Positions 1 through 6,588 of a DNA stretch of 15,400 nucleotides are shown here, in pieces. This stretch comes from an uncultured Actinomycetes bacterium (GTDB taxonomy: Bacteria; Actinomycetota; Actinomycetes; S36-B12), in NCBI GenBank assembly GCA_903918595.1, contig CAIXFB010000428.1:1-15400 (forward strand). The letters are read 5' to 3'. A program made the position numbers and the translations under genes. Positions within the stretch are counted from its first letter, which is position 1, and the number at the start of each line of letters is the position of its first letter. A model generated the notes under the pieces. The model worked only from the letters and a program-made list of their open reading frames with translations. It was not told the origin of the DNA and made no database searches.

Positions 1-447
1 CGACGCACGAATCTGGTCAAGGACTTCCACCGGACCGGTGGCCGAATCAATAATCACCAGATCCGGTGTGAGTGCGAGAACCTGCTCAGCAGAAACTTGA
101 TGCGCTTTCGTCACGATCGGGGCGCTTGCAATTTGCGGAGCAGAACTTGTTTCATCCCGACCCACCACCCGATCACCTGCCCCCATCGCCGCGATCAGTT
201 CACCTGCTCCGGTCGCAAGCGTGACGATCCGAGCGGGAGATTCACTTGAGGACGCTTCAATGACGGGGGTAACCCCCGGAAGCGAGGCAGAGGTGATCAC
301 CAGTGGCCATTCCACCGAGGCGGGATCGGCCATGTTGTCGACAGGAGTTCCAACCGGGGTCTCGGCTGTGTTCGTTGACCCACAGCCCGCCAGCATGACG
401 CACAACATCACACTCGCGAATGCTGAGGAGAGTCCAGCACGCCGCAT
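1..447 (-). CDS. HmuT-like heme ABC transporter substrate-binding lipoprotein (3' end beyond window)
   Basis: The minus-strand frame opens at ATG 447 and is still open at base 1, so only about the first 149 residues are seen. The N-terminus is a lipoprotein signal: two arginines, a hydrophobic stretch, then lipobox LAGC with the acylated Cys near residue 22. A linker of about 45 residues follows, then the start of a periplasmic-binding (BtuF/FepB/HmuT) domain: PARIVTLATGAGELIAAMG, then GDRVVGRDETS, HQVSAEQVLALTPDLVIID and TGPVEVLDQIR. The 'GxxDRVVGRD' and 'D...GP..V..Q(I/L)R' pattern is typical of actinobacterial HmuT hemin-binding proteins, which hand heme to an HmuUV permease/ATPase. The divergent neighbour carries an HtaA-associated domain, which fits heme uptake. 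A siderophore or cobalamin ligand remains possible. It was identified by reading the frame directly. Confidence 0.8.
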   Translation of the reverse strand, partial: MRRAGLSSAFASVMLCVMLAGCGSTNTAETPVGTPVDNMADPASVEWPLVITSASLPGVTPVIEASSSESPARIVTLATGAGELIAAMGAGDRVVGRDETSSAPQIASAPIVTKAHQVSAEQVLALTPDLVIIDSATGPVEVLDQIRAS

Positions 448-468
448 AACAGAAGTATGCGGGAGAGT

Positions 469-499
469 TTTCCGACGTTTCCCGATGCAGTGTCGGAAA
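469..499. promoter_or_regulatory. Inverted repeat between divergent heme-uptake genes, candidate operator
   Basis: TTTCCGAC (469-476) and GTCGGAAA (492-499) are perfect 8-bp inverted arms separated by 15 bp. They lie in the intergenic space between the HmuT-like gene (start 447) and the divergent secreted-protein genes. Just to the right is a smaller symmetric element, GACAC-C-GTGTC (506-516). The position suits an operator controlling both directions. It does not resemble the DtxR/IdeR iron box I know. The regulator is unknown. Confidence 0.4.
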
Positions 500-553
500 C
501 ACCCCGACACCGTGTCAAGGAAAGCCATTTTGTCCAACGCATACGTTGCATGC

Positions 554-1057
554 ATGAGCTCATGTCGTCGCATCGCGCATGCGATGTTGGCATCTGCACT
601 AGCTGCAACCGTGATGGCTCTCACTATCGCCCCAAGCGCACTCGCTGCACAGAACGGCAACGGACAAACACTCACGTCTTCGCTCAAGCGAGGCCTTGAC
701 CCTGCAGGGCAGCTACTCACGATCAAGGGCAAAGGATTCAACCCAGCCGTGGGCATTTACGTCGCTCTTTGTGTAACCCCTGCACAGGGCGCAAAACCAG
801 GGCCGTGCGGTGGCGGTATCGACATGGACGGCAGCTCGCAGGCATCCGCGTGGATCTCATCCAATCCCCCGCCCTACGCGCGCAACTTGACAACGCCGTA
901 TGGCAAGAAAGGCTCATTCACCACTCGAATAAAGGTTTCACCAAAAATCGGTGACGTTGATTGTCGTGCCGTTTCATGTTCCATCGTCGCGCGGGCTGAT
1001 CATCTGCAAGGAGCTGATCGACGTTATGACGTCGCAATTCCAGTGTCTTTTCGATAA
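554..1057 (+). CDS. Secreted Ig-like domain protein of the HtaA-associated type (putative heme uptake)
   Basis: From ATG 554 this gives a 167-aa protein with a Sec signal peptide (n-region with RR, hydrophobic core, cleavage near APSALA-AQ). The mature part is one domain: LTIKGKGFNPAVGIYVALC, a CGGG segment, ASAWISSNPPPYARNL, then VDCRAVSCSIVARADH and DRRYDVAIPVSF. This pattern (GxGF-P--GIYVALC, WISSNPP-YA, C--V-RADH---DR--DV-VPV-F) is the small beta-sandwich domain I know from C-terminal parts of actinobacterial HtaA-type surface heme proteins. Four cysteines could form two disulfides. No HtaA domain proper, sortase signal or C-terminal anchor is seen, so it is probably secreted. Start is uncertain: ATG 554 has no clear Shine-Dalgarno, whereas in-frame TTG 530 has AAGGAAAG at 517-524; a longer frame back to 221 would overlap the divergent gene and is unlikely. 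Confidence 0.75.
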   Translation: MSSCRRIAHAMLASALAATVMALTIAPSALAAQNGNGQTLTSSLKRGLDPAGQLLTIKGKGFNPAVGIYVALCVTPAQGAKPGPCGGGIDMDGSSQASAWISSNPPPYARNLTTPYGKKGSFTTRIKVSPKIGDVDCRAVSCSIVARADHLQGADRRYDVAIPVSFR

Positions 1058-1104
1058 CCCAACATCCGATGCAGTAACCAAACAAATATTCCAGGAGGAA
1101 TAGC

Positions 1105-1899
1105 GTGAAGTCCTTTGCAGCAAAAGTCGCAGCCATCGCAAGTGCTGCAGCACTCATGGGCGCAGTTGTCGCCGTGCCCGCTCAGGCGGCAGATCCGTTC
1201 AACGCCACCATCAGTGGTCAGCGCAACTTCACTCCGCTGGTGAACTTGGTTTCCACATCGACGTTGACTATCAATGCAACGAACCTGCCTGCAAATGTGG
1301 GTCTGTACGCATTGAACTGCGAAGTGCCTGCCAATCCACGCTCGGCGCCCACTAACTGTGACTCCGCAGAGGGCTCACTCGCCTACATCCCGGCGATCCC
1401 CACGGCACGGGCCGCCATTGCCATCCCGATCAAGGTCAATGCAGAGTTCTACGGCACCAACCCAAATCCGCAAACTGGTGCATCGACCTACAACTTGGTG
1501 GATTGCCGCAAGCCTGGAGCAACACCTCAATCAACAACATGCGCCGTATATGTGCTCGGTGCCGGTCGCGAAGCAGCCAACCCTGCCTACCTCCGCATCT
1601 GGCCGACAGTTTTTACCCCGCTCGCCAAAGAGCGCACAGGTGACTCCATGACCGTGACGGTCGCAGGTGCGGTGGTACAGCGTGGCGCCACCGCCAAGAT
1701 CACAGCAGGTGCGCCAACTGCCATGACAGTCAAGATGGCATCCGGTTTGCCTGTCACCGTTTCCTCGGACAATTGCGCGGTGCGCGATAACACCGTCACA
1801 CCGCTGGCACCCTCGGGCACCTGCAACGTCGTCATGACATCAAATGGTGGAAAGAACATCAAGCCATTCAAGCGAGTGCAGGTCCTCACCATCGGCTAG
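1105..1899 (+). CDS. Secreted two-domain protein, diverged relative of the upstream HtaA-associated domain protein
   Basis: GTG 1105 is set by an excellent AGGAGGAA (1093-1100), giving 264 aa. A signal peptide ends at VPAQA-AD (about residue 28). The first domain (about 30-175) repeats the plan of the upstream protein: LTINATNLPANVGLYALNC corresponds to LTIKGKGFNPAVGIYVALC, and VDCRKPG...TTCAVYVLGAG...R corresponds to VDCRAVSCSIVARADH...R. The Cys pairs are kept but the RADH signature is lost. A second, threonine- and valine-rich domain (about 190-264, with a Cys pair) looks like a small bacterial Ig-like fold. The gene lies 47 bp after its neighbour and is probably co-transcribed. I infer a role at the cell surface in heme or metal acquisition from context; a structural or adhesive role is equally compatible with the sequence. 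Confidence 0.7.
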   Translation: MKSFAAKVAAIASAAALMGAVVAVPAQAADPFNATISGQRNFTPLVNLVSTSTLTINATNLPANVGLYALNCEVPANPRSAPTNCDSAEGSLAYIPAIPTARAAIAIPIKVNAEFYGTNPNPQTGASTYNLVDCRKPGATPQSTTCAVYVLGAGREAANPAYLRIWPTVFTPLAKERTGDSMTVTVAGAVVQRGATAKITAGAPTAMTVKMASGLPVTVSSDNCAVRDNTVTPLAPSGTCNVVMTSNGGKNIKPFKRVQVLTIG

Positions 1900-1929
1900 C
1901 ACTTGCTCCGATGATGTACAACAAGTTCT

Positions 1930-3300
1930 CTAACCCCGCACCTTGACCGAACGACTCAACCCCGACGCTGGGGTCACTCCCTGTGGAGTTACGACCTCAA
2001 CCCGGAAGCGATAACTGCCCGGCTGCGCCTTCACGGTGCACGCCAGCGGTGCGACGGTTGCTGGGATTGTGCAGACCTTCTTCCCCGTTCGATCCCGAAC
2101 TACGTACGAGGTAACTGCCGGGTAATCAACCGCGGTCGCGAAGATGCGCACGCGCTTCTTGATTGCTCGTGCAGCCGGTGCAACTGGTCGAAGTACGTCA
2201 GCTGCCGGCGCTAACGCCGCATCACCTTCACCCTCGCCATTCATACTGCGCACGTTGATCGTGGATGTGATCGTTGCTGACGGGAAAGTGCACGCTGTAA
2301 CTCCGGTGGAGCACAGCACTGCGCCGACTGAATCAAGCACCTGGTAACTCGTTGCGGTTTGTGGTGAGACGGTGGGCGCGGACCACCAGAGTGTGGTCGA
2401 GTCAGCGACCTGGGCAGCCTTTATCTCCAGCGGACTACTCGGAATCGTCTGGAACCCTGCAGCAGCAAGCGCCGGATTCACGATGTCGAGATAGGTAATA
2501 GGAACAAAAGCTGCGCCGGTGAGACCCGCAACCGTTGAACAAGCCCCGCCAGCGGTCTCAGCTACCAGGAGCGTGGCACCTTGCTCGGTGGTGAACCGCG
2601 GGCCACCACTATCCCCAGAGCAGATGTTCACCCCCGTCGCAGCTGAGGAAAAAATCGTCCACCCGGTCGAGCCCTTGTATGCCGGGTCTAGGCCAGCGAG
2701 TGGCAACTGCGCTTGCCGAGGAACCTCAGATGCAGTTCCACCCACGGCCGTAAGTCCGTATCCGATGGCATCAACAGCACGCTGTTCCCGCACCCACCGA
2801 TCCACCTCTACTCGGGTCGCTAGGCGCGTATAGGGACTTGCGCCGATATCACTGCCAAGAACAAGCAGTGCGATGTCGTTGGCAGGCACCCGATCATCCG
2901 GCGAGGTAAACCCCGCCGGCACCACCACTTGCGTCACGCGTACCGGTGAGGCCCCGACCAACCCAGCACCATTAACCCGAAGGGTTCCACCCAGAGGTGT
3001 CAATGAAATAGCCCCGGGTGAAACAACCGCTCCAAAGTCATCAACCGAAACACAATGGGCGGCGGTAAGTAGCACACGAGACTTCAGTGGCGCCGCAGTG
3101 CAGGTGTAGTAGAAATTCGAATTTGACCACATCATCCCGAGTGCATTCGGAGTGCCGATCACAGGCACAGCCCCGATCAGTCTGGGTGTGGGCTCTGCTG
3201 GAGTGAAGGCCAGCAGCGATGCCACCACTGCTCCGCCAGCTATTCCTGTGAACAAGTGGCGGAAATGCTTTTTCCCAACTCTCACTTCAGGAGATGACAT
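1930..3300 (-). CDS. Secreted trypsin-like serine protease (S1 family) with C-terminal Fn3-like repeats
   Basis: This 456-aa protein has an N-terminal hydrophobic export segment (about 14-35) followed by a chymotrypsin-fold protease domain (about 41-285). The catalytic triad is visible: His82 in LLTAAHC, Asp142 in NDIALLVL and Ser231 in GDSGGP. Cys67/Cys83 match the classic disulfide around the catalytic His, and Cys227/Cys254 lie near the active Ser. The C-terminal 170 residues form two beta-rich segments (about 290-375 and 376-456), each with a closely spaced Cys pair, resembling fibronectin type III-like modules. The family cleaves extracellular proteins; the substrate is unknown. The start at ATG 3300 lies inside the 3' end of the upstream membrane-protein gene and has no strong Shine-Dalgarno, so it may be translationally coupled; a GTG five codons later is an alternative. 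Confidence 0.85.
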   Translation of the reverse strand: MSSPEVRVGKKHFRHLFTGIAGGAVVASLLAFTPAEPTPRLIGAVPVIGTPNALGMMWSNSNFYYTCTAAPLKSRVLLTAAHCVSVDDFGAVVSPGAISLTPLGGTLRVNGAGLVGASPVRVTQVVVPAGFTSPDDRVPANDIALLVLGSDIGASPYTRLATRVEVDRWVREQRAVDAIGYGLTAVGGTASEVPRQAQLPLAGLDPAYKGSTGWTIFSSAATGVNICSGDSGGPRFTTEQGATLLVAETAGGACSTVAGLTGAAFVPITYLDIVNPALAAAGFQTIPSSPLEIKAAQVADSTTLWWSAPTVSPQTATSYQVLDSVGAVLCSTGVTACTFPSATITSTINVRSMNGEGEGDAALAPAADVLRPVAPAARAIKKRVRIFATAVDYPAVTSYVVRDRTGKKVCTIPATVAPLACTVKAQPGSYRFRVEVVTPQGVTPASGLSRSVKVRG

Positions 3301-3523
3301 TCAGTCTTTGGGCGCGCAAAGACATAACAAGAGCGATGATCCAACCGATGATGGTCCAACCGAGTAGCAGGTTGACCCAGAACACCAACCAGTGCGGAAC
3401 GTCGCGCACTGCTGCGATCGCCCACGGCAGCATGTAGCCGGCAGTGAAGATGGCGACGATGACAGCCACCACCTTTGTGGCGGTCCACGAACGATCAGCT
3501 GGTTCGACGTAGATCTCGTTCAT
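3287..3523 (-). CDS. Small membrane protein, superinfection-immunity (Imm-like) family
   Basis: The 78-aa protein has ATG 3523 preceded by GGGAG at a good distance. It has two hydrophobic helices: about 20-38 (VVAVIVAIFTAGYMLPWAIA) and about 47-68. The second contains the motif FWVNLLLGWTIIGWIIALVMS. The N-(L)LLGWT-IGW--AL pattern is the hallmark of the superinfection-immunity family named after phage T4 Imm, which in T4 blocks DNA entry by a second phage. Chromosomal copies are widespread in bacteria and mostly uncharacterised, so a defence role cannot be assumed. Its last codons overlap the start of the protease gene by 14 bp, which indicates a two-gene transcript. It begins 64 bp after the aldolase gene and could be read from its own promoter or by read-through. 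Confidence 0.8.
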   Translation of the reverse strand: MNEIYVEPADRSWTATKVVAVIVAIFTAGYMLPWAIAAVRDVPHWLVFWVNLLLGWTIIGWIIALVMSLRAQRLNVIS

Positions 3524-3587
3524 GAGCGGGCTCCCAAGTTTTGTGTCAGATGGCGTCTAGTTACGTCTACACCATAACTTGGAGGTC

Positions 3588-4628
3588 CTAGGAGGTGGAA
3601 TTCTCCTGCTCAGCGTGTTGGCGCACGAGGTCAAGGGCCACATCGATGATCATGTCTTCCTGCCCACCAACCACCTTGCGGCGTCCGAGTTCCAGCAGAA
3701 TTTCGGACTGGGGAACTCCATAACGTTCCGCGGCGCGCTCCGCATGCAAAAGGAAAGACCCGTACACACCTGCGTAACCGAGGAGAAGTCCAGCCCGATC
3801 AATCACTTGTTGACGTGGCATGATCGGCCGAACAACATCCTCGGCAAGATCCATCAGAGCCAGCGGATTTACCCCAGTTTCGATTCCGTATTTGGTGGAG
3901 ACCGCCGCCAAAATCTCTGTCGGGCAGTTCCCTGCCCCGGCGCCAAGGCCTGCGCTTGTTCCATCCAGGTTCTTTGCACCTTCTTCAAAGGCAGCAATTG
4001 AGTTGGCTACGGCCATTGACAGGTTGTTGTGTGCGTGCACGCCCACAGGCACGTCGAGTGCACGAACGAGAGCACTCACTCGATAGCGAACATCATCTAC
4101 CGTCATTGCCCCTGCTGAATCAGCAATGTAAATGGTGTCGGCTCCGTAGGACTGCATGAGCAATGCTTGCTCCACTAATCCCTCGGGAGAGTTCATATGC
4201 GACATCATGAGAAAGCCGATCGCTTCCATACCTAGCGATTTAGCAACCTTGATGTGTTGTTCTGTTATGTCCGCTTCAGTGCAGTGCACAGCAATTCGCG
4301 CGACCTGCACGCCGAGTTCGTTGACTTCACGAAGATCATCAGCGAGGCCAATTCCCGGAAGCAAGAGACAGGCGATCTGCGCATTGACAGCGACATCGCA
4401 TGCGCGTGCAATGAGTTCCTTTTCAGGAACAGCAGAGAAACCGTAATTGAAGCTGGACCCACCGAGTCCATCGCCATGGGCGATTTCAATGACCTGCACG
4501 CCCGCCGCGTCAAGGCCCTGCACGATCCGAATCACATCCTGGTCACGATATTGATGGCTAATCGCGTGTGATCCATCGCGCAGGGTCGAATCGATGAGTC
4601 GATAATCCGCTGTCACGTTCGTGGTCAT
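3588..4628 (-). CDS. mhpE: 4-hydroxy-2-oxovalerate aldolase
   Basis: The 346-aa enzyme splits 4-hydroxy-2-oxovalerate into pyruvate and acetaldehyde, the last step of the meta-cleavage pathway. It is a DmpG/MhpE/HsaF-type metal-dependent class II aldolase. LIDSTLRDGSHA places Arg17, Asp18 and His21 where the family has its catalytic and metal-binding residues, and VGVHAHNN carries the metal-binding pair His198/His200. The LDGTSAGLGAGAGNCPTE segment and the C-terminal helical 'communication' region (from about 275) are also present, and length matches the family. It overlaps the preceding dehydrogenase gene by ATGA (4625-4628). In known homologues the two proteins form a complex that channels the toxic acetaldehyde. 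It is the last gene of the leftward operon that begins near 6357. Confidence 0.97.
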   Translation of the reverse strand: MTTNVTADYRLIDSTLRDGSHAISHQYRDQDVIRIVQGLDAAGVQVIEIAHGDGLGGSSFNYGFSAVPEKELIARACDVAVNAQIACLLLPGIGLADDLREVNELGVQVARIAVHCTEADITEQHIKVAKSLGMEAIGFLMMSHMNSPEGLVEQALLMQSYGADTIYIADSAGAMTVDDVRYRVSALVRALDVPVGVHAHNNLSMAVANSIAAFEEGAKNLDGTSAGLGAGAGNCPTEILAAVSTKYGIETGVNPLALMDLAEDVVRPIMPRQQVIDRAGLLLGYAGVYGSFLLHAERAAERYGVPQSEILLELGRRKVVGGQEDMIIDVALDLVRQHAEQENSTS

Positions 4629-5554
4629 GCCAGAACTCCTGCTCTGTGTACTGCGATGGCCTCGCCGACTCGCTGCGCGGCCGCGGTCATGATGTCGAGG
4701 TTTCCTGCGTAGGGCGGGAGATAGTCCCCGGCGCCTTCAACCTCAAGGAGCACAACAGCCCGATGGGGAACCACTCCGCCAGGAGTATTGAACGGGCCTT
4801 CCTCAATCACCGGAGGATTCTTGAGGCGGTAACCGGGCACGTAACGCTTGACTTCTAATTCCATGTCATGAATTGACTGGATGACCGCATCGTGATCAGC
4901 GCCCTCAGGAAGTGCGGCAAAAACAGTATTACGCATCATCATGGGCGGCTCCGCCGGATTCAGGATGATGATCGCCTTACTGGTCTCAGCACCACCAATT
5001 TCACGCAATGCGGTGCTCGTTGTCTTGGTGAACTCATCGATGTTCTGTCTGGTGCCAGGGCCTGCAGACTTCGATGCGACCGTCGACACCATTTCGGCGT
5101 ACGGCAATGTCTCTAGCGCGCGCCGCACCGCAAAAACCATGGGCGTAGTCGCCTGTCCCCCGCATGTCACCATGTTTATATTCGGTGCATCAAGGTGCTC
5201 GGTCAGGTTCACTGCAGCAATGACCTTGGGTCCGCGCGCAGCAGGGGTCAGATCCACTGCGGTGATCCCGGCTTCCGCGTATTGCTTGTAGTGGCGCACA
5301 TGCACATATGCGCTGGTCGCATCAAAGACCAAATCGATATCACCGGCGTGATCCAAAATCCACTCTGGTCCCTCATGCGGACCTTCGATCCCTAACGCGC
5401 GCGCACGTGCCAGCCCATCAGAGTTTGGGTCAATACCAACCAGAGCTACCAGCTCAAGCGGGGTGGTTCCCGTACCGGAAGAGTCCGTACCTTTGAGTAA
5501 CTTGATCATCAAGTCAGTGCCAATATTTCCTGAACCAAGAATCACGCAGCGCAT
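4625..5554 (-). CDS. mhpF: Acetaldehyde dehydrogenase (acylating)
   Basis: The 309-aa protein converts acetaldehyde, CoA and NAD+ to acetyl-CoA and NADH. It has an N-terminal Rossmann fold (CVILGSGNIGTDLMIKLL, residues 3-20) and the catalytic cysteine Cys131 in NMVTCGGQATTPMV, close to the Cys position of DmpF. The SKSAGPGTRQNIDEFTKTT segment and the C-terminal NLDIMTAAA region are standard for DmpF/MhpF/HsaG. The gene starts 2 bp after the hydratase stop (TGATCATG) and its stop overlaps the aldolase start, so the three genes are tightly coupled. It should form the dehydrogenase half of the acetaldehyde-channelling complex. Confidence 0.97.
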   Translation of the reverse strand: MRCVILGSGNIGTDLMIKLLKGTDSSGTGTTPLELVALVGIDPNSDGLARARALGIEGPHEGPEWILDHAGDIDLVFDATSAYVHVRHYKQYAEAGITAVDLTPAARGPKVIAAVNLTEHLDAPNINMVTCGGQATTPMVFAVRRALETLPYAEMVSTVASKSAGPGTRQNIDEFTKTTSTALREIGGAETSKAIIILNPAEPPMMMRNTVFAALPEGADHDAVIQSIHDMELEVKRYVPGYRLKNPPVIEEGPFNTPGGVVPHRAVVLLEVEGAGDYLPPYAGNLDIMTAAAQRVGEAIAVHRAGVLA

Positions 5555-5556
5555 GA

Positions 5557-6357
5557 TCAGCCCTTCGCCATTGTGATGGTGATCGGACCCAAGCGATCAA
5601 AATCCGCCACGAAAACATCGCCCGGCTCAACCGGCACCATGGCATGCAGCGCACCGGTCATGATCACAGCTCCGGCCGGCAAGGTGACGCCCATTGGGGA
5701 GAGGGTGTTTGCTAACCATGCCACTGCAGCCAATGGATCTCCGAGCGCTGCAGCGCCAGCCGCCGTCGCGACTACTTCACCGTTCTTGCTGAAGACCATT
5801 CCAAGCAATCGAGGCTCGAATCCATCAATGGGTACAACCCGATCGGAAAACGCGATTGCGCCATTGCTCGCAAGGTCTGCAACAGTGTCAGCGAGGTTGA
5901 TGCGCCATCCTTCGATCCGCGAATCTACGATTTCGAGGGCTGCGACAAGTCCGCGAGTTGCGTTGAGCACATCGGTTGGTGTGCAGTCTGGGCCGCTGAG
6001 CTCCTTGTCGAGGATGATCCCGATCTCCCCCTCCATGCGCGGCGCGATGAAGCGATCCACCGGCAACTCCGCGCCATCCTGATAAACAGCGGAGGCAAAA
6101 ACAGGACCAAAGTCAGGTTGGTCCACCTTCAACAACTGCTGCATAGCCTTCGAGGTGAGTCCGAGTTTGTAACCGTAAATCTCTTCTCCGTCGTCAAGCA
6201 TGCGCCTGACGAGATGCTGCTGAATGGCATAGCCATCAGTCATCGCGAGATCGGGGAACTGATCGGTGAACGGCTCGATAGGTACGCGAGTGGCCCGAGC
6301 TTCGTACAGAGCGTCACCAAAGATGCGGGCTTGCTCATCTGTAAGAACGGATGTCAC
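5557..6357 (-). CDS. mhpD: 2-hydroxypenta-2,4-dienoate (2-keto-4-pentenoate) hydratase
   Basis: This protein hydrates 2-hydroxypenta-2,4-dienoate to 4-hydroxy-2-oxovalerate, the substrate of the aldolase in the same operon. The fumarylacetoacetate-hydrolase-like fold is recognised from GYAIQQHLVRRM, YGYKLGLTSKAMQQLL, PDFGPVFASAVY, the acidic metal-site segment APRMEGEIGIIL and ALEIVDSRI-GW-I-LADTVADLASNGA. I chose GTG 6357 (266 aa) because GGTGAG lies 7 bp upstream and the size fits the family (about 260 aa). In-frame GTG 6381 would add eight residues but has no Shine-Dalgarno. It is the first gene of the operon, divergent from the double-TetR gene. MhpD/DmpE/HsaE cannot be told apart by sequence alone because side-chain specificity varies. 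Confidence 0.93.
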   Translation of the reverse strand: MTSVLTDEQARIFGDALYEARATRVPIEPFTDQFPDLAMTDGYAIQQHLVRRMLDDGEEIYGYKLGLTSKAMQQLLKVDQPDFGPVFASAVYQDGAELPVDRFIAPRMEGEIGIILDKELSGPDCTPTDVLNATRGLVAALEIVDSRIEGWRINLADTVADLASNGAIAFSDRVVPIDGFEPRLLGMVFSKNGEVVATAAGAAALGDPLAAVAWLANTLSPMGVTLPAGAVIMTGALHAMVPVEPGDVFVADFDRLGPITITMAKG

Positions 6358-6397
6358 TGTGCGTCTCACCCCTTGTTTCACTGTTTAGCGGACTGTC

Positions 6398-6425
6398 GCG
6401 TTAACTCGACTCCTAACGGTGCCAA
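6398..6425 (-). promoter_or_regulatory. Candidate promoter of the hydratase-dehydrogenase-aldolase operon
   Basis: Reading leftward, TTGGCA (6425-6420; 5/6 to the -35 consensus) is followed after 16 bp by TAACGC (6403-6398), a weak -10. The predicted transcript start is near 6390, just upstream of the hydratase start. CGTTA (6399-6403) and TAACG (6414-6418) also form a 5-bp inverted repeat over this site, a possible operator. The match is modest. Confidence 0.3.
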
Positions 6426-6497
6426 GCAACCCATGAGTATGGGAAGTCAGACGTTCCGCACCGTGAAACGCGGGATAATCGGCAGATGGCCCGACGG

Positions 6498-6532
6498 GTG
6501 ACTCACTGAATCCGGCTAGAGTGATCACTACA
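6498..6532 (+). promoter_or_regulatory. Shared operator-like element upstream of the double-TetR gene
   Basis: GTGACTCACT (6498-6507) and AGTGATCAC (6520-6528) form an imperfect inverted repeat, and AGTGATCACT (6520-6529) is itself a 10-bp palindrome. Within it, 6516-6532 reads CTAGA-GT-GATCACTACA. The same 17-bp string with two changes (CTAGA-AC-GATCACTACA) lies in front of the hydrolase-monooxygenase operon at 13845-13829. Both copies point toward the downstream gene and end about 50-56 bp before its start codon. The likely binder is the double-TetR regulator, by autoregulation. Confidence 0.5.
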
Positions 6533-6588
6533 GTTTGAGGGAATCGTTGTTGTTTCCGATCATTGGGCCATTGAGCGAATGAGGAGTA

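Noticed and set aside
221..553. Upstream extension of the first secreted-protein frame back to an ATG at 221
   Set aside because: It would cover the HmuT-like gene on the opposite strand and bury the clear signal peptide beginning at residue 112.
1900..1929. Possible terminator between the convergent secreted-protein and protease genes (ACTTG...CAAGT)
   Set aside because: Only a 5-bp stem with a long loop and no T-run; not convincing.
3579..4001. 140-codon plus-strand frame
   Set aside because: It lies wholly antisense to the aldolase gene and shows no protein-like features of its own.
5573..6082. 169-codon plus-strand frame
   Set aside because: It is antisense to the hydratase gene; the Ser/Pro/Ala-rich composition is what a shadow of that gene gives.
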